Assembly: GCF_030503635.1 (NCBI RefSeq)
Contig: NZ_CP129965.1
Span: 1,054,001-1,118,000, forward strand
Length of the DNA: 64,000 nt
Reading direction: 5' to 3'
From: Corynebacterium sp. P3-F1
GTDB lineage: Bacteria; Actinomycetota; Actinomycetes; Mycobacteriales; Mycobacteriaceae
In this document: in pieces, positions 43,352-52,254 of the stretch
Layout: the number at the start of each line of letters is the position of its first letter
Numbering within the stretch: the stretch's first letter is position 1
Program-made: the position numbers and the translations under genes
Notes under the pieces: model-generated
Database searches by the model: none
Seen by the model: only the letters and a program-made list of their open reading frames with translations
What the model was told of the DNA's origin: nothing

Positions 43352-44449
43352 TTAGTGCCCGGCTTCGGAACCGGCTTCGGTGCGGACGACGCGGTCGAGG
43401 AGGGCGGCGAATTTGCGGCCGGTCTCCTGCCAGGAGTAGCGGGCGGCGCGCTGACGGGCGGCGGCGCCGAGGACGGCGCGGCGTTCGGGGTCGGCGACGA
43501 GCGAGCGGACGGCGGCATGAAACTCGGCTTCGGTGTCCACGAGAAGGCCGGTTTCGCCGTCGATGATGGAATCGCGCAGGCCGCCGGCTTCGCGGTAGCC
43601 GATGGTGGGCACGCCGTGCTGGGCGGCTTCGATCACGGCGATGCCCCAACCCTCTTTCGCGGACGGCATGAGGTGCAGGGCGGAGCGTGCGAGGAGGGCG
43701 TGCTTGAGGTCGTCGCCGACGTGGCCGTGGAAGATGACCCGATCACCGAGGTCCGCCGCGTAGGCGCGCAGCTGGTCTTCCCACCAGCCGGAGCCGACGA
43801 TGTCCAGGACCACGCCGGGCAGGTCGCGGACGGTGTCGATGGCCTGCTCGATGCGCTTGTGCGGCACGAGGCGGGAGAGAACGACAAGGTGGGTTTTCCC
43901 GTCCGGTTGCAGGGCGGGCAGGTCGGCGGGGACGGGGTCGACGCCGTTCTCGATGATGGCGATGTCCCCGGGATTCACACCGAGGGCGACAAGGTCGGCG
44001 CGCGACGCCTCGGAGACGGTCACGTACTGCGCACCGCGGTACACCAGCGGCGCGACCTTTGATTCCAGGAACCAGCCCAGCCGCCCGATCGCCGGTCCCG
44101 CCACCGGCCACTGTTCCTTGTGGCAGTGGTGGGTGAGCAGCACAACAGGTTTGCGCGTGACTAACCGCGCGAAGAACGGAATGCCGTTTTGCGTATCGAC
44201 GACAACATCAGCCCCACTCCCCCACACCGCGAAAGGCGCGCGCAGGTAGACGGTGTACTTACCGCCGCTGCGCTGGAACCGGATGCCGCCGCGAAGCGAA
44301 CGCCGCGGCGCGTCGGTGTGGCTGGCGCTGCGGTAGATGACCTCGTGCCCCTGGCTGGCCAGATACGCCCCGACGCGCTCCAGGTAGCGTTCGCTGCCGC
44401 CGCCTTGGGGGTGGGCGGTGTCGCGCCAGCACAGCAAGAGGATCTTCAT
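43352..44449 (-). CDS. GT4-family glycosyltransferase
   Basis: 365 residues with a two-domain GT-B fold. The N-terminal part has MKILLLCWRDTAHPQGGGSERYL, where the Gly-rich loop contacts donor phosphate. The C-terminal part has VVLSRLVPHKRIEQAIDTV, LDIVGSGWWEDQL, VIFHGHVGDDLKHALL and the E-x7-E motif region PSAKEGWGIAVIEAAQHGVP. It retains its sugar configuration and probably uses GDP-mannose or UDP-glucose to modify a lipid or glycan; the acceptor is unknown. It lies tail to tail with the membrane protein gene and back to back with the methyltransferase gene (50-nt gap). Confidence 0.9.
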   Translation of the reverse strand: MKILLLCWRDTAHPQGGGSERYLERVGAYLASQGHEVIYRSASHTDAPRRSLRGGIRFQRSGGKYTVYLRAPFAVWGSGADVVVDTQNGIPFFARLVTRKPVVLLTHHCHKEQWPVAGPAIGRLGWFLESKVAPLVYRGAQYVTVSEASRADLVALGVNPGDIAIIENGVDPVPADLPALQPDGKTHLVVLSRLVPHKRIEQAIDTVRDLPGVVLDIVGSGWWEDQLRAYAADLGDRVIFHGHVGDDLKHALLARSALHLMPSAKEGWGIAVIEAAQHGVPTIGYREAGGLRDSIIDGETGLLVDTEAEFHAAVRSLVADPERRAVLGAAARQRAARYSWQETGRKFAALLDRVVRTEAGSEAGH

Positions 44450-44499
44450 CCCGGCTGATCATACGCGGGCGCTGGATCGCCGGTGTTAGTGTCACCTAG

Positions 44500-45270
44500 A
44501 TGGACATTCGCTTGAAACGCACCCGGCAACTGGCGACGTTGAAGCGCTCAGTCGGGCTGCTGCGCGCGTTCAAGCACGAGCAGACACGGCCAGAACTCTT
44601 CTATGGGGTGCTGGCACAGGACACCGCCGCGCTGATCGAGGCCCTAAGCGAAGATGTGCGCGGGCACAACCTGAACGGCCAGCGGGTCCTTGACGTTGGC
44701 GGGGGCCCTGGGTATTTCGCCGAGGCATTCGGGGAAAAGGGGGCAATGTATGTGGGGCTGGAGCCGTCGATAAGCGAAATGTCGGCGGCGGGCTTAAGCG
44801 GGTACGGGGCTGTGCGCGGCGACGGCGCGGCGCTGCCCTTCGCGGACGGTGTCTTCGACGTGACGTACTCGTCGAATGTGGTGGAGCACGTGCCCGATCC
44901 GGCGGCGATGTGCGGTGAAATGCTGCGTGTGACGCGGCCTGGCGGGCTCGTCGTGGTGAGCTACACGGTGTGGCTGGGGCCGTACGGCGGGCACGAGACA
45001 GGGCTGTGGCCGCACTATGTCGGCGGGGAGTTCGCGTGGCGGCGCTACGAGCACATCCACGGGCACCCGCCGAAGAACGTGTGGGGCGAATCCCTCTTCG
45101 CGGTCTCCGCGAAATGGGGGCTGGACTGGGCGGACGCAGCGGAGAAAGCCGGGGCAGAAAAAATCACCGCGTTCCCCCGCTACCACCCGGGGTGGGCCTG
45201 GTGGCTCACCTCGGTGCCGGTGGTGCGGGAGTTCGCGGTGTCGAACCTCGTGCTGGTTCTGCGGGCGTGA
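44500..45270 (+). CDS. Class I SAM-dependent methyltransferase
   Basis: 256 residues. The SAM-binding motif VLDVGGGPGYFAEAFG is followed by the acidic strand MYVGLEPS, then DGAALPFADGVFDVTYSSNV and VEHVPDPAAMCGEMLRVTRPGG, all typical of Methyltransf_11 enzymes. The substrate is not evident. A basic N-terminal helix (LKRTRQLATLKRSVGLLRAF) suggests membrane or glycan contact. The nearby glycosyltransferase suggests methylation of an envelope sugar or lipid. Its stop is only 4 nt from the convergent pck stop. Confidence 0.88.
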   Translation: MDIRLKRTRQLATLKRSVGLLRAFKHEQTRPELFYGVLAQDTAALIEALSEDVRGHNLNGQRVLDVGGGPGYFAEAFGEKGAMYVGLEPSISEMSAAGLSGYGAVRGDGAALPFADGVFDVTYSSNVVEHVPDPAAMCGEMLRVTRPGGLVVVSYTVWLGPYGGHETGLWPHYVGGEFAWRRYEHIHGHPPKNVWGESLFAVSAKWGLDWADAAEKAGAEKITAFPRYHPGWAWWLTSVPVVREFAVSNLVLVLRA

Positions 45271-45274
45271 CCCC

Positions 45275-47089
45275 TTAGATCATCGAGCGGGACTTCTCCA
45301 GCTCGTCGAAGATCTCCGGCGGGACGCGGTCGCCGAGGGTGCCCAGGTACTCCTTGCCCTCCTCGAAGTCGGCCGCGAATTCCTCCGGGTTGACGGCGAG
45401 TGCTTCGCGGACATCCTCGATCGGGGTGTCCAGGCCCTCCAGGTCGAGGTCCTCGGCGCGAGCGACGTGACCGGCGACGGTCTCATCGGCCTCGACGCGG
45501 CCCTCAATGCGGTCGACGATCCACTTCAGCACACGGGAGTTCTCGCCGAAGCCCGGCCACAGGAAGCGGCCGTCCTCACCGCGTCGGAACCAGTTGACCA
45601 GGAAGATCGACGGCATGCGGTCGCCGCCCTCGTTGCCGCGGTCGATCCAGTTCTGGAAGTAGTCGCCCACGTTGTAGCCGATAAACGGCAGCATGGCCAT
45701 CGGGTCGTGGCGCAGGGAGCCGACCTTAGCCTCCAGCGAAGCCGCAGTCTGGCCCGAAGCGAGAAGGGAGCCAATCATGGTGCCGTGGTTCCAGTCGCGT
45801 GTCTGGGTGACCAGCGGGATCGTGCTCGGACGGCGGCCGCCGAAGAGGATGGCGTCGACCTTCACACCGCGCCAGTCGTCGAATTCCTCGGCCGCGGACG
45901 GGCACTGGGTGATGGGCACGCAGTAGCGGGAGTTCGGGTGGGCGGCCGGAGTGCTGGACTCCGGCGTCCAGTCGTTGCCCTGCCAGTCGATGAGGTGCTC
46001 CGGGGTCTCGCCGTCCATGCCTTCCCACCACACATCGCCGTCGTCGGTGAGCGCGACGTTGGTGAACAGGGTGTTGCCCGGTTCCATGGAGCGCATGGCG
46101 TTCGGGTTGGACTCGTAGTTGGTGCCCGGCGCCACACCGAAGAAGCCGTTCTCGGGGTTGACCGCATACAGGCCGTCGTCACGCAGCTTCAGCCACGCGA
46201 TGTCGTCGCCGACGACCTCCGCCTTCCAGCCCGGGATGGTCGGGGTGATCATGGCCAGGTTGGTCTTGCCGCAGGCAGACGGGAAAGCACCGGTGACGTG
46301 GTACGCCTTGCCCTCCGGGTCGATGAGCTTGAGGATGAGCATGTGCTCGGCCATCCAGCCCTCTTCCTTCGCCATCACCGAAGCGATACGCAGGGCGTAG
46401 CACTTCTTAGCCAGGATGGCGTTGCCGCCGTAGCCGGAGCCGTAGGACCAGATTTCCTTGGTCTCCGGGAACTGGGAGATGTACTTCGTGTCGTTGCACG
46501 GCCACTCCACGTCTTCCTGGCCCGGCTCAAGCGGTGCACCGACGGAGTGCAGGCAGTGCACGAAGTCGCCGTCTTTGCCGATCTTGTCCAGCGCTTCCTG
46601 GCCCATGCGCGTCATGATGCGCATGGACATGACCACGTACTCGGAGTCGGTGAGCTGCACGCCCAGCTTCGGGTCCGGGTCGGAGATCGGGCCCATGCAG
46701 AATGGCACCACGTACATGGTGCGGCCCTTCATCGAACCGCGGAAGTGCTCGGTCATCTCCGCCTTGAGCTCGTCCGGGGCGACCCAGTTATTCGTCGGGC
46801 CGGCGCCTTCGGGGGTCTCGGTGGAGATGAAGGTGCGGGACTCCACACGTGCCACGTCGGACGGGTGAGAGCGAGCGAGGAAGCTATTCGGACGCTTCTC
46901 CTCGTTCAGCTTGATCAGCGTGCCCTTCTCCACCAGCTCGGCGGCGAGACGGTCCCACTCTTCCTGGGAGCCGTCAGCGAAAACCACCTGCTCCGGCTGG
47001 AACAAATCGACTGCTTCGTTGATCCAGTTGATCAACTGCTCATTCTCGGTGGGGGCCTGCCCCTCCAGCCCCTTGACTGCAGCGGTCAT
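45275..47089 (-). CDS. pckG: Phosphoenolpyruvate carboxykinase (GTP)
   Basis: It converts oxaloacetate and GTP to PEP, CO2 and GDP, the entry to gluconeogenesis. 604 residues. Diagnostic features are [19 protein letters not shown], the P-loop [14 protein letters not shown] with the reactive Cys, [11 protein letters not shown] (metal-binding Asp), [14 protein letters not shown] and [14 protein letters not shown]. All are as in GTP-dependent PckG. AGGAGTAGCA precedes the ATG. The 306-nt upstream region contains an ACCGCGC-N6-GCGCGGT palindrome and several C5 or G5 runs, possible sites for carbon-source regulators. Confidence 0.97.
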   Translation of the reverse strand: MTAAVKGLEGQAPTENEQLINWINEAVDLFQPEQVVFADGSQEEWDRLAAELVEKGTLIKLNEEKRPNSFLARSHPSDVARVESRTFISTETPEGAGPTNNWVAPDELKAEMTEHFRGSMKGRTMYVVPFCMGPISDPDPKLGVQLTDSEYVVMSMRIMTRMGQEALDKIGKDGDFVHCLHSVGAPLEPGQEDVEWPCNDTKYISQFPETKEIWSYGSGYGGNAILAKKCYALRIASVMAKEEGWMAEHMLILKLIDPEGKAYHVTGAFPSACGKTNLAMITPTIPGWKAEVVGDDIAWLKLRDDGLYAVNPENGFFGVAPGTNYESNPNAMRSMEPGNTLFTNVALTDDGDVWWEGMDGETPEHLIDWQGNDWTPESSTPAAHPNSRYCVPITQCPSAAEEFDDWRGVKVDAILFGGRRPSTIPLVTQTRDWNHGTMIGSLLASGQTAASLEAKVGSLRHDPMAMLPFIGYNVGDYFQNWIDRGNEGGDRMPSIFLVNWFRRGEDGRFLWPGFGENSRVLKWIVDRIEGRVEADETVAGHVARAEDLDLEGLDTPIEDVREALAVNPEEFAADFEEGKEYLGTLGDRVPPEIFDELEKSRSMI

Positions 47090-47165
47090 TGCTACTCCTC
47101 TTATTCATCGGCGGTTCCTTTATTCAGCGTATCGGAGTGCCCCCGTTCCTCGCCCCAACTCCTCA

Positions 47166-47185
47166 ACCGCGCATTTAAGCGCGGT
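47166..47185 (-). promoter_or_regulatory. Palindrome upstream of pckG
   Basis: ACCGCGC-ATTTAA-GCGCGGT is a perfect 7-bp inverted repeat about 77-96 nt before the pckG start. A candidate operator; the regulator is unknown. Confidence 0.4.
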
Positions 47186-47318
47186 GAAGCTACAAAACTA
47201 CTACCCCCAAAAGAGTGTGGGTGCGCCCCCACTAATCACTCTCGTTCACGCTATTAAGCTGCCCTTACCCGGAAGCCGAGAGGTCTTGCGCACGAATGTG
47301 GTGTCGCCGGACCGGACG

Positions 47319-47337
47319 GCCCCCGCAGGGCCCTTTT
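47319..47337 (+). terminator. Short GGCCC/GGGCC hairpin with T tract before trmB
   Basis: GGCCC-CCGCA-GGGCC is followed by CTTTTGC. It lies upstream of trmB and could limit read-through or mark the end of a short leader. Nothing else in 47090-47395 looks like a gene. Confidence 0.4.
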
Positions 47338-47395
47338 GCTTCCCCTAAGCGGGGGGCATCGCGCACCGGAACGCGAGCTCGTGGACAATATCATC

Positions 47396-48208
47396 GTGAA
47401 CGAAAACGATCGCAGCCACGAAGCCATCCAGGACAGCCAGGACAGCCAGGACAGCAGAGACGCGCTGGGCGAGCTCCCGCACGGCCGCCCGCCGCAGACT
47501 GAGTTCGACACCGGTCTCGACTACCCGCGATTGGGGTCGGTCACTTTCCGCCGCGGCACGTTGACCGACAACCAGCAGTCGCTTTTCGACGAACACTGGC
47601 CCCGCCTCGGCACCGTCCTCACTGATGAGGCCGACGAGCAGTTCATCGACTACGACGCGTGGTTCGGCCGCAGCGGTCACCCCACGATCGTGGAGATCGG
47701 TTCGGGCACAGGAACCTCGACGGCAGCGATGGCCCCGCTGGAGGCAGACGCCAACATCATTGCCGTGGAGCTGTACAAGCCGGGACTGGCAAAGCTGCTG
47801 GGGTCGGTGGTGCGCGGGGACATCGAGAATGTCCGCATGATCCGCGGCGACGGTGTGGAGGTGCTCGCCCGCATGGTCGCCCCGGAATCGCTCGATGCCG
47901 TGCGCATCTTCTTCCCCGACCCGTGGCCGAAAGCGCGCCATCACAAGCGGCGCATCATCCAGTCGGGCACGCTCAACCTCATCGCGACCCGCCTGAAACC
48001 GGGCGGGGTGCTCCACGTGGCCACCGACCACGCGGACTACGCCGAATGGATCGACGAGCTCGTCGAAGCGGAACCGGCCTTGGACTTCAAGGGCTGGCCG
48101 TGGGACGATGCCCCCATCCTGACCGACCGTCAAGTGATCACGAAATTCGAGGGCAAGGGCCTGGAAAAAGACCACATGATCCGCGAGTACCTGTGGGTGA
48201 AGAAATGA
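47396..48208 (+). CDS. trmB: tRNA (guanine-46-N7)-methyltransferase TrmB
   Basis: It methylates G46 in the variable loop of tRNAs. 270 residues: an acidic N-terminus with a repeated DSQDSQDS (from a CAGGACAGC tandem repeat), then the SAM fold with [47 protein letters not shown] (the family signature) and [16 protein letters not shown] at 47396 fits a leaderless start, with GACAAT just upstream; a GTG at 47381 is the alternative. Its TGA overlaps the ATG of the next gene. Confidence 0.93.
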   Translation: MNENDRSHEAIQDSQDSQDSRDALGELPHGRPPQTEFDTGLDYPRLGSVTFRRGTLTDNQQSLFDEHWPRLGTVLTDEADEQFIDYDAWFGRSGHPTIVEIGSGTGTSTAAMAPLEADANIIAVELYKPGLAKLLGSVVRGDIENVRMIRGDGVEVLARMVAPESLDAVRIFFPDPWPKARHHKRRIIQSGTLNLIATRLKPGGVLHVATDHADYAEWIDELVEAEPALDFKGWPWDDAPILTDRQVITKFEGKGLEKDHMIREYLWVKK

Positions 48209-48876
48209 CAGACTTGCACACGACGACCCACCCTTACACCGCCGGAGCGGAGGCGGGACCCGACAATCTCCTGCTGGTGTGGGACGCGCCGAACCTGGAT
48301 ATGGGCTTGGGGGCGATCTTGGGCGGCCGCCCGACAGCCGCGTACCGCCCGCGGTTTGACGCGATCGGCCGCTGGCTAGCAATGCAGGCAGTGGACCTCG
48401 GCGCCGCAACCGGCACGACCGTCGAGCCGGAGGCCACCGTGTTCACCAACGTCGCACCGGGCAGCGCCGATGTTGTCCGCCCGTGGGTGGAGGCGCTGCG
48501 CAACGTCGGTTTCGCTGTCTTTGCCAAACCAAAGGCCGACGAGGACTCGGACGTGGACGAGGACATGGTGGACCACATCCGGCGCCGGCAAGACGAAGGC
48601 GTGCTGCGCGGGGTCGTGGTCGCGTCCGCTGACGGCCAGAATTTCCAGGAGCTGCTCGACGAGCTCGCCGCTGACGGCCTGCCCGTCACGGTGCTCGGTT
48701 TCCACGAACACGCGAGCTGGGCGGTGACGTCCCAAACGATTTCATTCGTAGACTTGGAGGACATCCCCGGGGTGTTCCGCGAGCCCTTGCCGCGGGTCAA
48801 CCTGGACCAGCTGCCGGAAGAAGGCGCATGGCTGCAGCCTTTCCGCCCGCTGTCGGTGCTGCTCAACAAAGGTTAA
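48205..48876 (+). CDS. NYN-domain (PIN-like nuclease) protein
   Basis: 223 residues. The NYN/LabA-like fold begins [20 protein letters not shown] with the first acidic residue, continues with [16 protein letters not shown] and has [12 protein letters not shown], then [22 protein letters not shown], which supply the other acidic residues expected for a metal-dependent RNase site. The substrate is unknown; coupling with trmB (ATGA overlap) suggests an RNA-related role. It lies between trmB and the MmpL gene, as I recall for C. glutamicum. Confidence 0.85.
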   Translation: MTDLHTTTHPYTAGAEAGPDNLLLVWDAPNLDMGLGAILGGRPTAAYRPRFDAIGRWLAMQAVDLGAATGTTVEPEATVFTNVAPGSADVVRPWVEALRNVGFAVFAKPKADEDSDVDEDMVDHIRRRQDEGVLRGVVVASADGQNFQELLDELAADGLPVTVLGFHEHASWAVTSQTISFVDLEDIPGVFREPLPRVNLDQLPEEGAWLQPFRPLSVLLNKG

Positions 48877-48891
48877 AGAAGAGGAGAGCCC

Positions 48892-51180
48892 GTGTTCTAC
48901 AAGTGGGGCCAGTTTGCATATCGCCACCGCCGGATCATCCCGGTGGTTGTCATAGCGATCATTCTGCTCATGCAGGTGCTGTGGGGCTCCAAACTCGGCG
49001 ACCGGCTCTCCCAGGAAGGGTGGGAGGACCCGGGAGCCGCGTCCACCACGGCAGCTGCGGTGGAAGAGGAGGTCTTTGGCCGCGACAACAACGGCGACGT
49101 GATCCTGCTCGTCAGCGGAAACGTCACGGACAAGCAGGTGATGGCGGAAGCGAACCGGCAGATCAGTGCTCTTAAAAACCAGTTCCCGGAGCAGATCGAC
49201 CACATCACCAGCTACTTCGACAAACCGAACCCCCAGTTGCTCTCCCCGGACGGGACGAAAGCTTTCGCCGCGATCGGGCTGAAAGGCGACGGCGAGCAGA
49301 CCCTGAAGGACTACCGCGCCATCGAGGACGCGCTCTACGACATCGAGTTGCCCGAGGGCACGGAAGTTCAGGTCGCAGGGGCCACCGCCATTGCAGGGGC
49401 GCTGGACAAGGGGATGGCCGCCGACATCGCCCGCGCGGAAAAGATCGGCCTGATCTTCGTCGCGATTATCCTGCTCTTCGCCTTCGGCGGCGTGGTCGCA
49501 GCCGCCATGCCTTTGGTAGTGGGCATTTTGTCCATCCTGGGGTCGCTGTCGGCGCTGTCGCTGCTCGCCCAAGTGCAGCAGGTCAACGTGTTCTCCCAGT
49601 CCGTGATCACGCTGCTGGGCTTGGGCCTGGCCATCGACTACGGCCTGTTCATGGTCTCCCGCTTCCGCGAGGAGTTGGACCTGCGCGGCGATTCGCCCGA
49701 GGACATCGAGGCCGCTGTCGCCGAGACCACCACCACGGCGGGCAAGACGGTGTTCTTCTCCGCCCTGATGATCGGTGTGGCGCTGTCCGGTCTGCTCATG
49801 TTCCCGCAGGCGTTCCTCAAATCTGTCGCGTACGGCGCGATCAGCGCGGTCGTGCTCGCGGCGATCATCTCGGTCGCTGTGCTGCCGGCTCTGTTCAGCA
49901 TGCTGGGACGCAACATCGACAAATTCTCCGCACGCCGGACCAGCCGGAAGGCCCGCCGGATCGAGGACACCATCTGGTACAAGATCCCGTCCTGGGCGAT
50001 GCGCCACTCCAAGCCGGTCATCGCCGGCGTGGCGGGAGCGCTTATCCTGCTCACGCTCCCCATCGTGGGAATCACCTTCGGCGGCATCAACGAGTCCTAC
50101 CTCCCACCCGCCAACCAGGTGCGTCAGGCGCAGGACGAGTTCAACGAGACGTTCCCCGCCTTCCGCACGGACCCGGTCAAGCTCGTTGTCGAGGGCGCCT
50201 CGAACGACCAGTTCATCGACATCGTCTGGCAGACCCGCGGTATCACCGGACTGGCATCGCCGATGGAGAAGACCAAGTCCACGCCTGACGGCACCTTCGT
50301 CCTGTCGGGAACATTGGCGGACCGGAACGGCGGGGAGGACGTCGTCAAGCAATTGCGCGCGATTGACGCCCCGGAAGGCGTGAAGCTGCATGTCGGCGGC
50401 ACCCCGGCGATGGAGGTCGAGTCGATTGAGGCCCTGCTGGAGCGCCTGCCGTGGATGGCCGTGTACATGGTGCTGGCCACATTCCTGCTGATGGCGGTGC
50501 TGTTCGGCTCGATGATCCTGCCGGTCAAGGCCGTGCTGATGAATATTCTCGGCATCGGCGCGACGCTGGGCTTCCTCACCCTCGTCTTCGTCGACGGTCT
50601 CGGCGCGGGCGTGCTCGGCTTTACCCCCGGCCCGTTGATGAGTCCGGTGCTGGTGCTCATCATCGCGATCCTGTACGGCCTGTCCACGGATTACGAGGTC
50701 TTCCTCGTCTCCCGCATGGTGGAGGCACGCAACAAGGGAGCGGACACGGATCAGTCGATCAAGTACGGCACGGCGCACACCGGCTCAATCATCACGGCGG
50801 CAGCGCTGATCATGATTGTCGTCACCGCCGCGTTCGCCCTCAGTGAGATCGTGATGATGAAGTACATCTCCTACGGCCTGATCATTTCGCTCGCACTCGA
50901 CGCGACATTGATCCGCCTCCTGCTCGTCCCCGCGATCATGCACGAACTGCGCGAAGACAACTGGTGGGCACCGCGCTGGATCAAGCGCACCGCAGCATCG
51001 TTCGGGGAGGGCGGCGACCGCAGCAAGCAGCTTATCGACGCCTCATCCCACCCCCGCACCGGCGACATCCCCATCGGGGAGACCGTCCCGGCGAATCAGC
51101 ACGCTCGTTCCGGCATTTCTGTCGACCAGGACACACAGCTCATCCCGTTCGACGAGCTGATGCGCCGGTTGAACGGGTAG
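48892..51180 (+). CDS. cmpL1: MmpL-family RND transporter, probable trehalose-monomycolate exporter
   Basis: 762 residues, twelve helices in two RND halves, each with a large outer loop. Family signs are GLGLAIDYGLFMVSRFREEL in the first half, with the proton-relay Asp-Tyr pair, and AILYGLSTDYEVFLVSRMVE in the second. The C-terminus has a cytoplasmic tail of about 75 polar residues. Position next to the mycolate locus (accD3-pks13-fadD32) matches CmpL1, the MmpL3-like exporter of trehalose monomycolate. The GTG at 48892 follows AGAAGAGGAGAGCCC. Two copies of the 10-mer lie close by: one at 51031 in this gene and one at 51849 in the next. Confidence 0.88.
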   Translation: MFYKWGQFAYRHRRIIPVVVIAIILLMQVLWGSKLGDRLSQEGWEDPGAASTTAAAVEEEVFGRDNNGDVILLVSGNVTDKQVMAEANRQISALKNQFPEQIDHITSYFDKPNPQLLSPDGTKAFAAIGLKGDGEQTLKDYRAIEDALYDIELPEGTEVQVAGATAIAGALDKGMAADIARAEKIGLIFVAIILLFAFGGVVAAAMPLVVGILSILGSLSALSLLAQVQQVNVFSQSVITLLGLGLAIDYGLFMVSRFREELDLRGDSPEDIEAAVAETTTTAGKTVFFSALMIGVALSGLLMFPQAFLKSVAYGAISAVVLAAIISVAVLPALFSMLGRNIDKFSARRTSRKARRIEDTIWYKIPSWAMRHSKPVIAGVAGALILLTLPIVGITFGGINESYLPPANQVRQAQDEFNETFPAFRTDPVKLVVEGASNDQFIDIVWQTRGITGLASPMEKTKSTPDGTFVLSGTLADRNGGEDVVKQLRAIDAPEGVKLHVGGTPAMEVESIEALLERLPWMAVYMVLATFLLMAVLFGSMILPVKAVLMNILGIGATLGFLTLVFVDGLGAGVLGFTPGPLMSPVLVLIIAILYGLSTDYEVFLVSRMVEARNKGADTDQSIKYGTAHTGSIITAAALIMIVVTAAFALSEIVMMKYISYGLIISLALDATLIRLLLVPAIMHELREDNWWAPRWIKRTAASFGEGGDRSKQLIDASSHPRTGDIPIGETVPANQHARSGISVDQDTQLIPFDELMRRLNG

Positions 51181-51185
51181 GGGCC

Positions 51186-52229
51186 GTGACCAGCGCCCGG
51201 GCGTGGATCCGCTGGCTGGCACCGGTCGTGGTGCTGGTCATCCTCGGCGTTGTTTTCCGCGACCAGCTGCCGTTTCTCGGCAAGGCGTATGAGACGCTGC
51301 GCCACGCCTCCCTTGCCCCCGTCGCTGCGGCGGTGGTGTGCGCGATGCTGGCGATTCTGGCGATGGCCGCGGTGATGCGGATCCTGCTCACCGCCGACGG
51401 CGTGCGCGTGAACATGGGCAACGCGTCCGCGATCACCTTGGCCAGCAATGCCTGGTCCACGACGATCCCGGGCGGGCCGGCGATTTCCGCTTGGCTGACA
51501 TTCAACGTGCACCGCTCGTGGGGTGCCTCGGTCGGGCTGTGCGGCTGGTTCTTCGTCATCTCCGGCGCGCTGTCCACGGTGTGGATGGTGGTCATCGGGA
51601 TTGCCGCCGTCATCTTCCTCGGCGCCCGGTTGTCCATCTGGGCGCTGGTTGGCTCCCTCGTAGTCGCGCTCGCCGCCATCGCAGGACTGTTCTGGGCCAT
51701 CTACAATCCGGACATCCTCCGGCGCTGGGTGCGTTTCCTGCCTGAGCGCGTGCGCGGCAAGGTCGTTGAGGTCGTCGACCAGCTCGGCTCCATCCGCATG
51801 AGCCCGGGCGCGTTCCTCGCCGCAGCGTTGTTCTCGCTGTTGAACCAGCTTATCGACGTCACCACCCTCTATTTCTCCGTCACCGCCGTCACCGGAACCC
51901 TCCCCGGCTTCACTGCCGGGTTGAACGAGACGACCGTTCAGGGCGTGGCCCTAGCGTTCATCATGACCAAGCTCGCCGGCGCGGCGCAGGTCACTCCGGG
52001 CGGCATCGGCACCGTCGAACCCGTGGCCACCGCATCGCTCGTCGCTTCAGGCCTCACGCTTGTCGACGCCACCGCCGCCACCCTCATCTACCGAATCATT
52101 TCCTTCGCCCTGATCACCGCCATCGGCTGGATCATCTACCTGTTCGTCTACGCCGGAAAGGGCTTCATGATCGGGCGGGGTGATTCTGCAACCGACTCCG
52201 CACCCGATTCTGCGCTCCTGCCAGATTAA
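51186..52229 (+). CDS. UPF0104/LPG-synthase-like membrane protein
   Basis: 347 residues with about eight helices. It matches the UPF0104 family, the transmembrane flippase-like domain of lysylphosphatidylglycerol synthase, here without the catalytic aminoacyl-transferase domain. Marks include NAWSTTIPGGPAISAWLTF and TKLAGAAQVTPGGIGTVEP, the two Pro-Gly loops of the family. It starts at a GTG 5 nt after the MmpL stop, so the two are coupled, and it may help lipid movement for the mycolate exporter. That link is inference from gene order. Confidence 0.85.
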   Translation: MTSARAWIRWLAPVVVLVILGVVFRDQLPFLGKAYETLRHASLAPVAAAVVCAMLAILAMAAVMRILLTADGVRVNMGNASAITLASNAWSTTIPGGPAISAWLTFNVHRSWGASVGLCGWFFVISGALSTVWMVVIGIAAVIFLGARLSIWALVGSLVVALAAIAGLFWAIYNPDILRRWVRFLPERVRGKVVEVVDQLGSIRMSPGAFLAAALFSLLNQLIDVTTLYFSVTAVTGTLPGFTAGLNETTVQGVALAFIMTKLAGAAQVTPGGIGTVEPVATASLVASGLTLVDATAATLIYRIISFALITAIGWIIYLFVYAGKGFMIGRGDSATDSAPDSALLPD

Positions 52230-52254
52230 TCGAACAGGTCTATCGTGGCTTTAC

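Noticed and set aside
45017..47257. 746-codon plus-strand frame opposite pckG
   Set aside because: Antisense shadow; pckG on the other strand carries all catalytic motifs.
48742..50778. 678-codon minus-strand frame
   Set aside because: Antisense to the MmpL gene; composition typical of a shadow.
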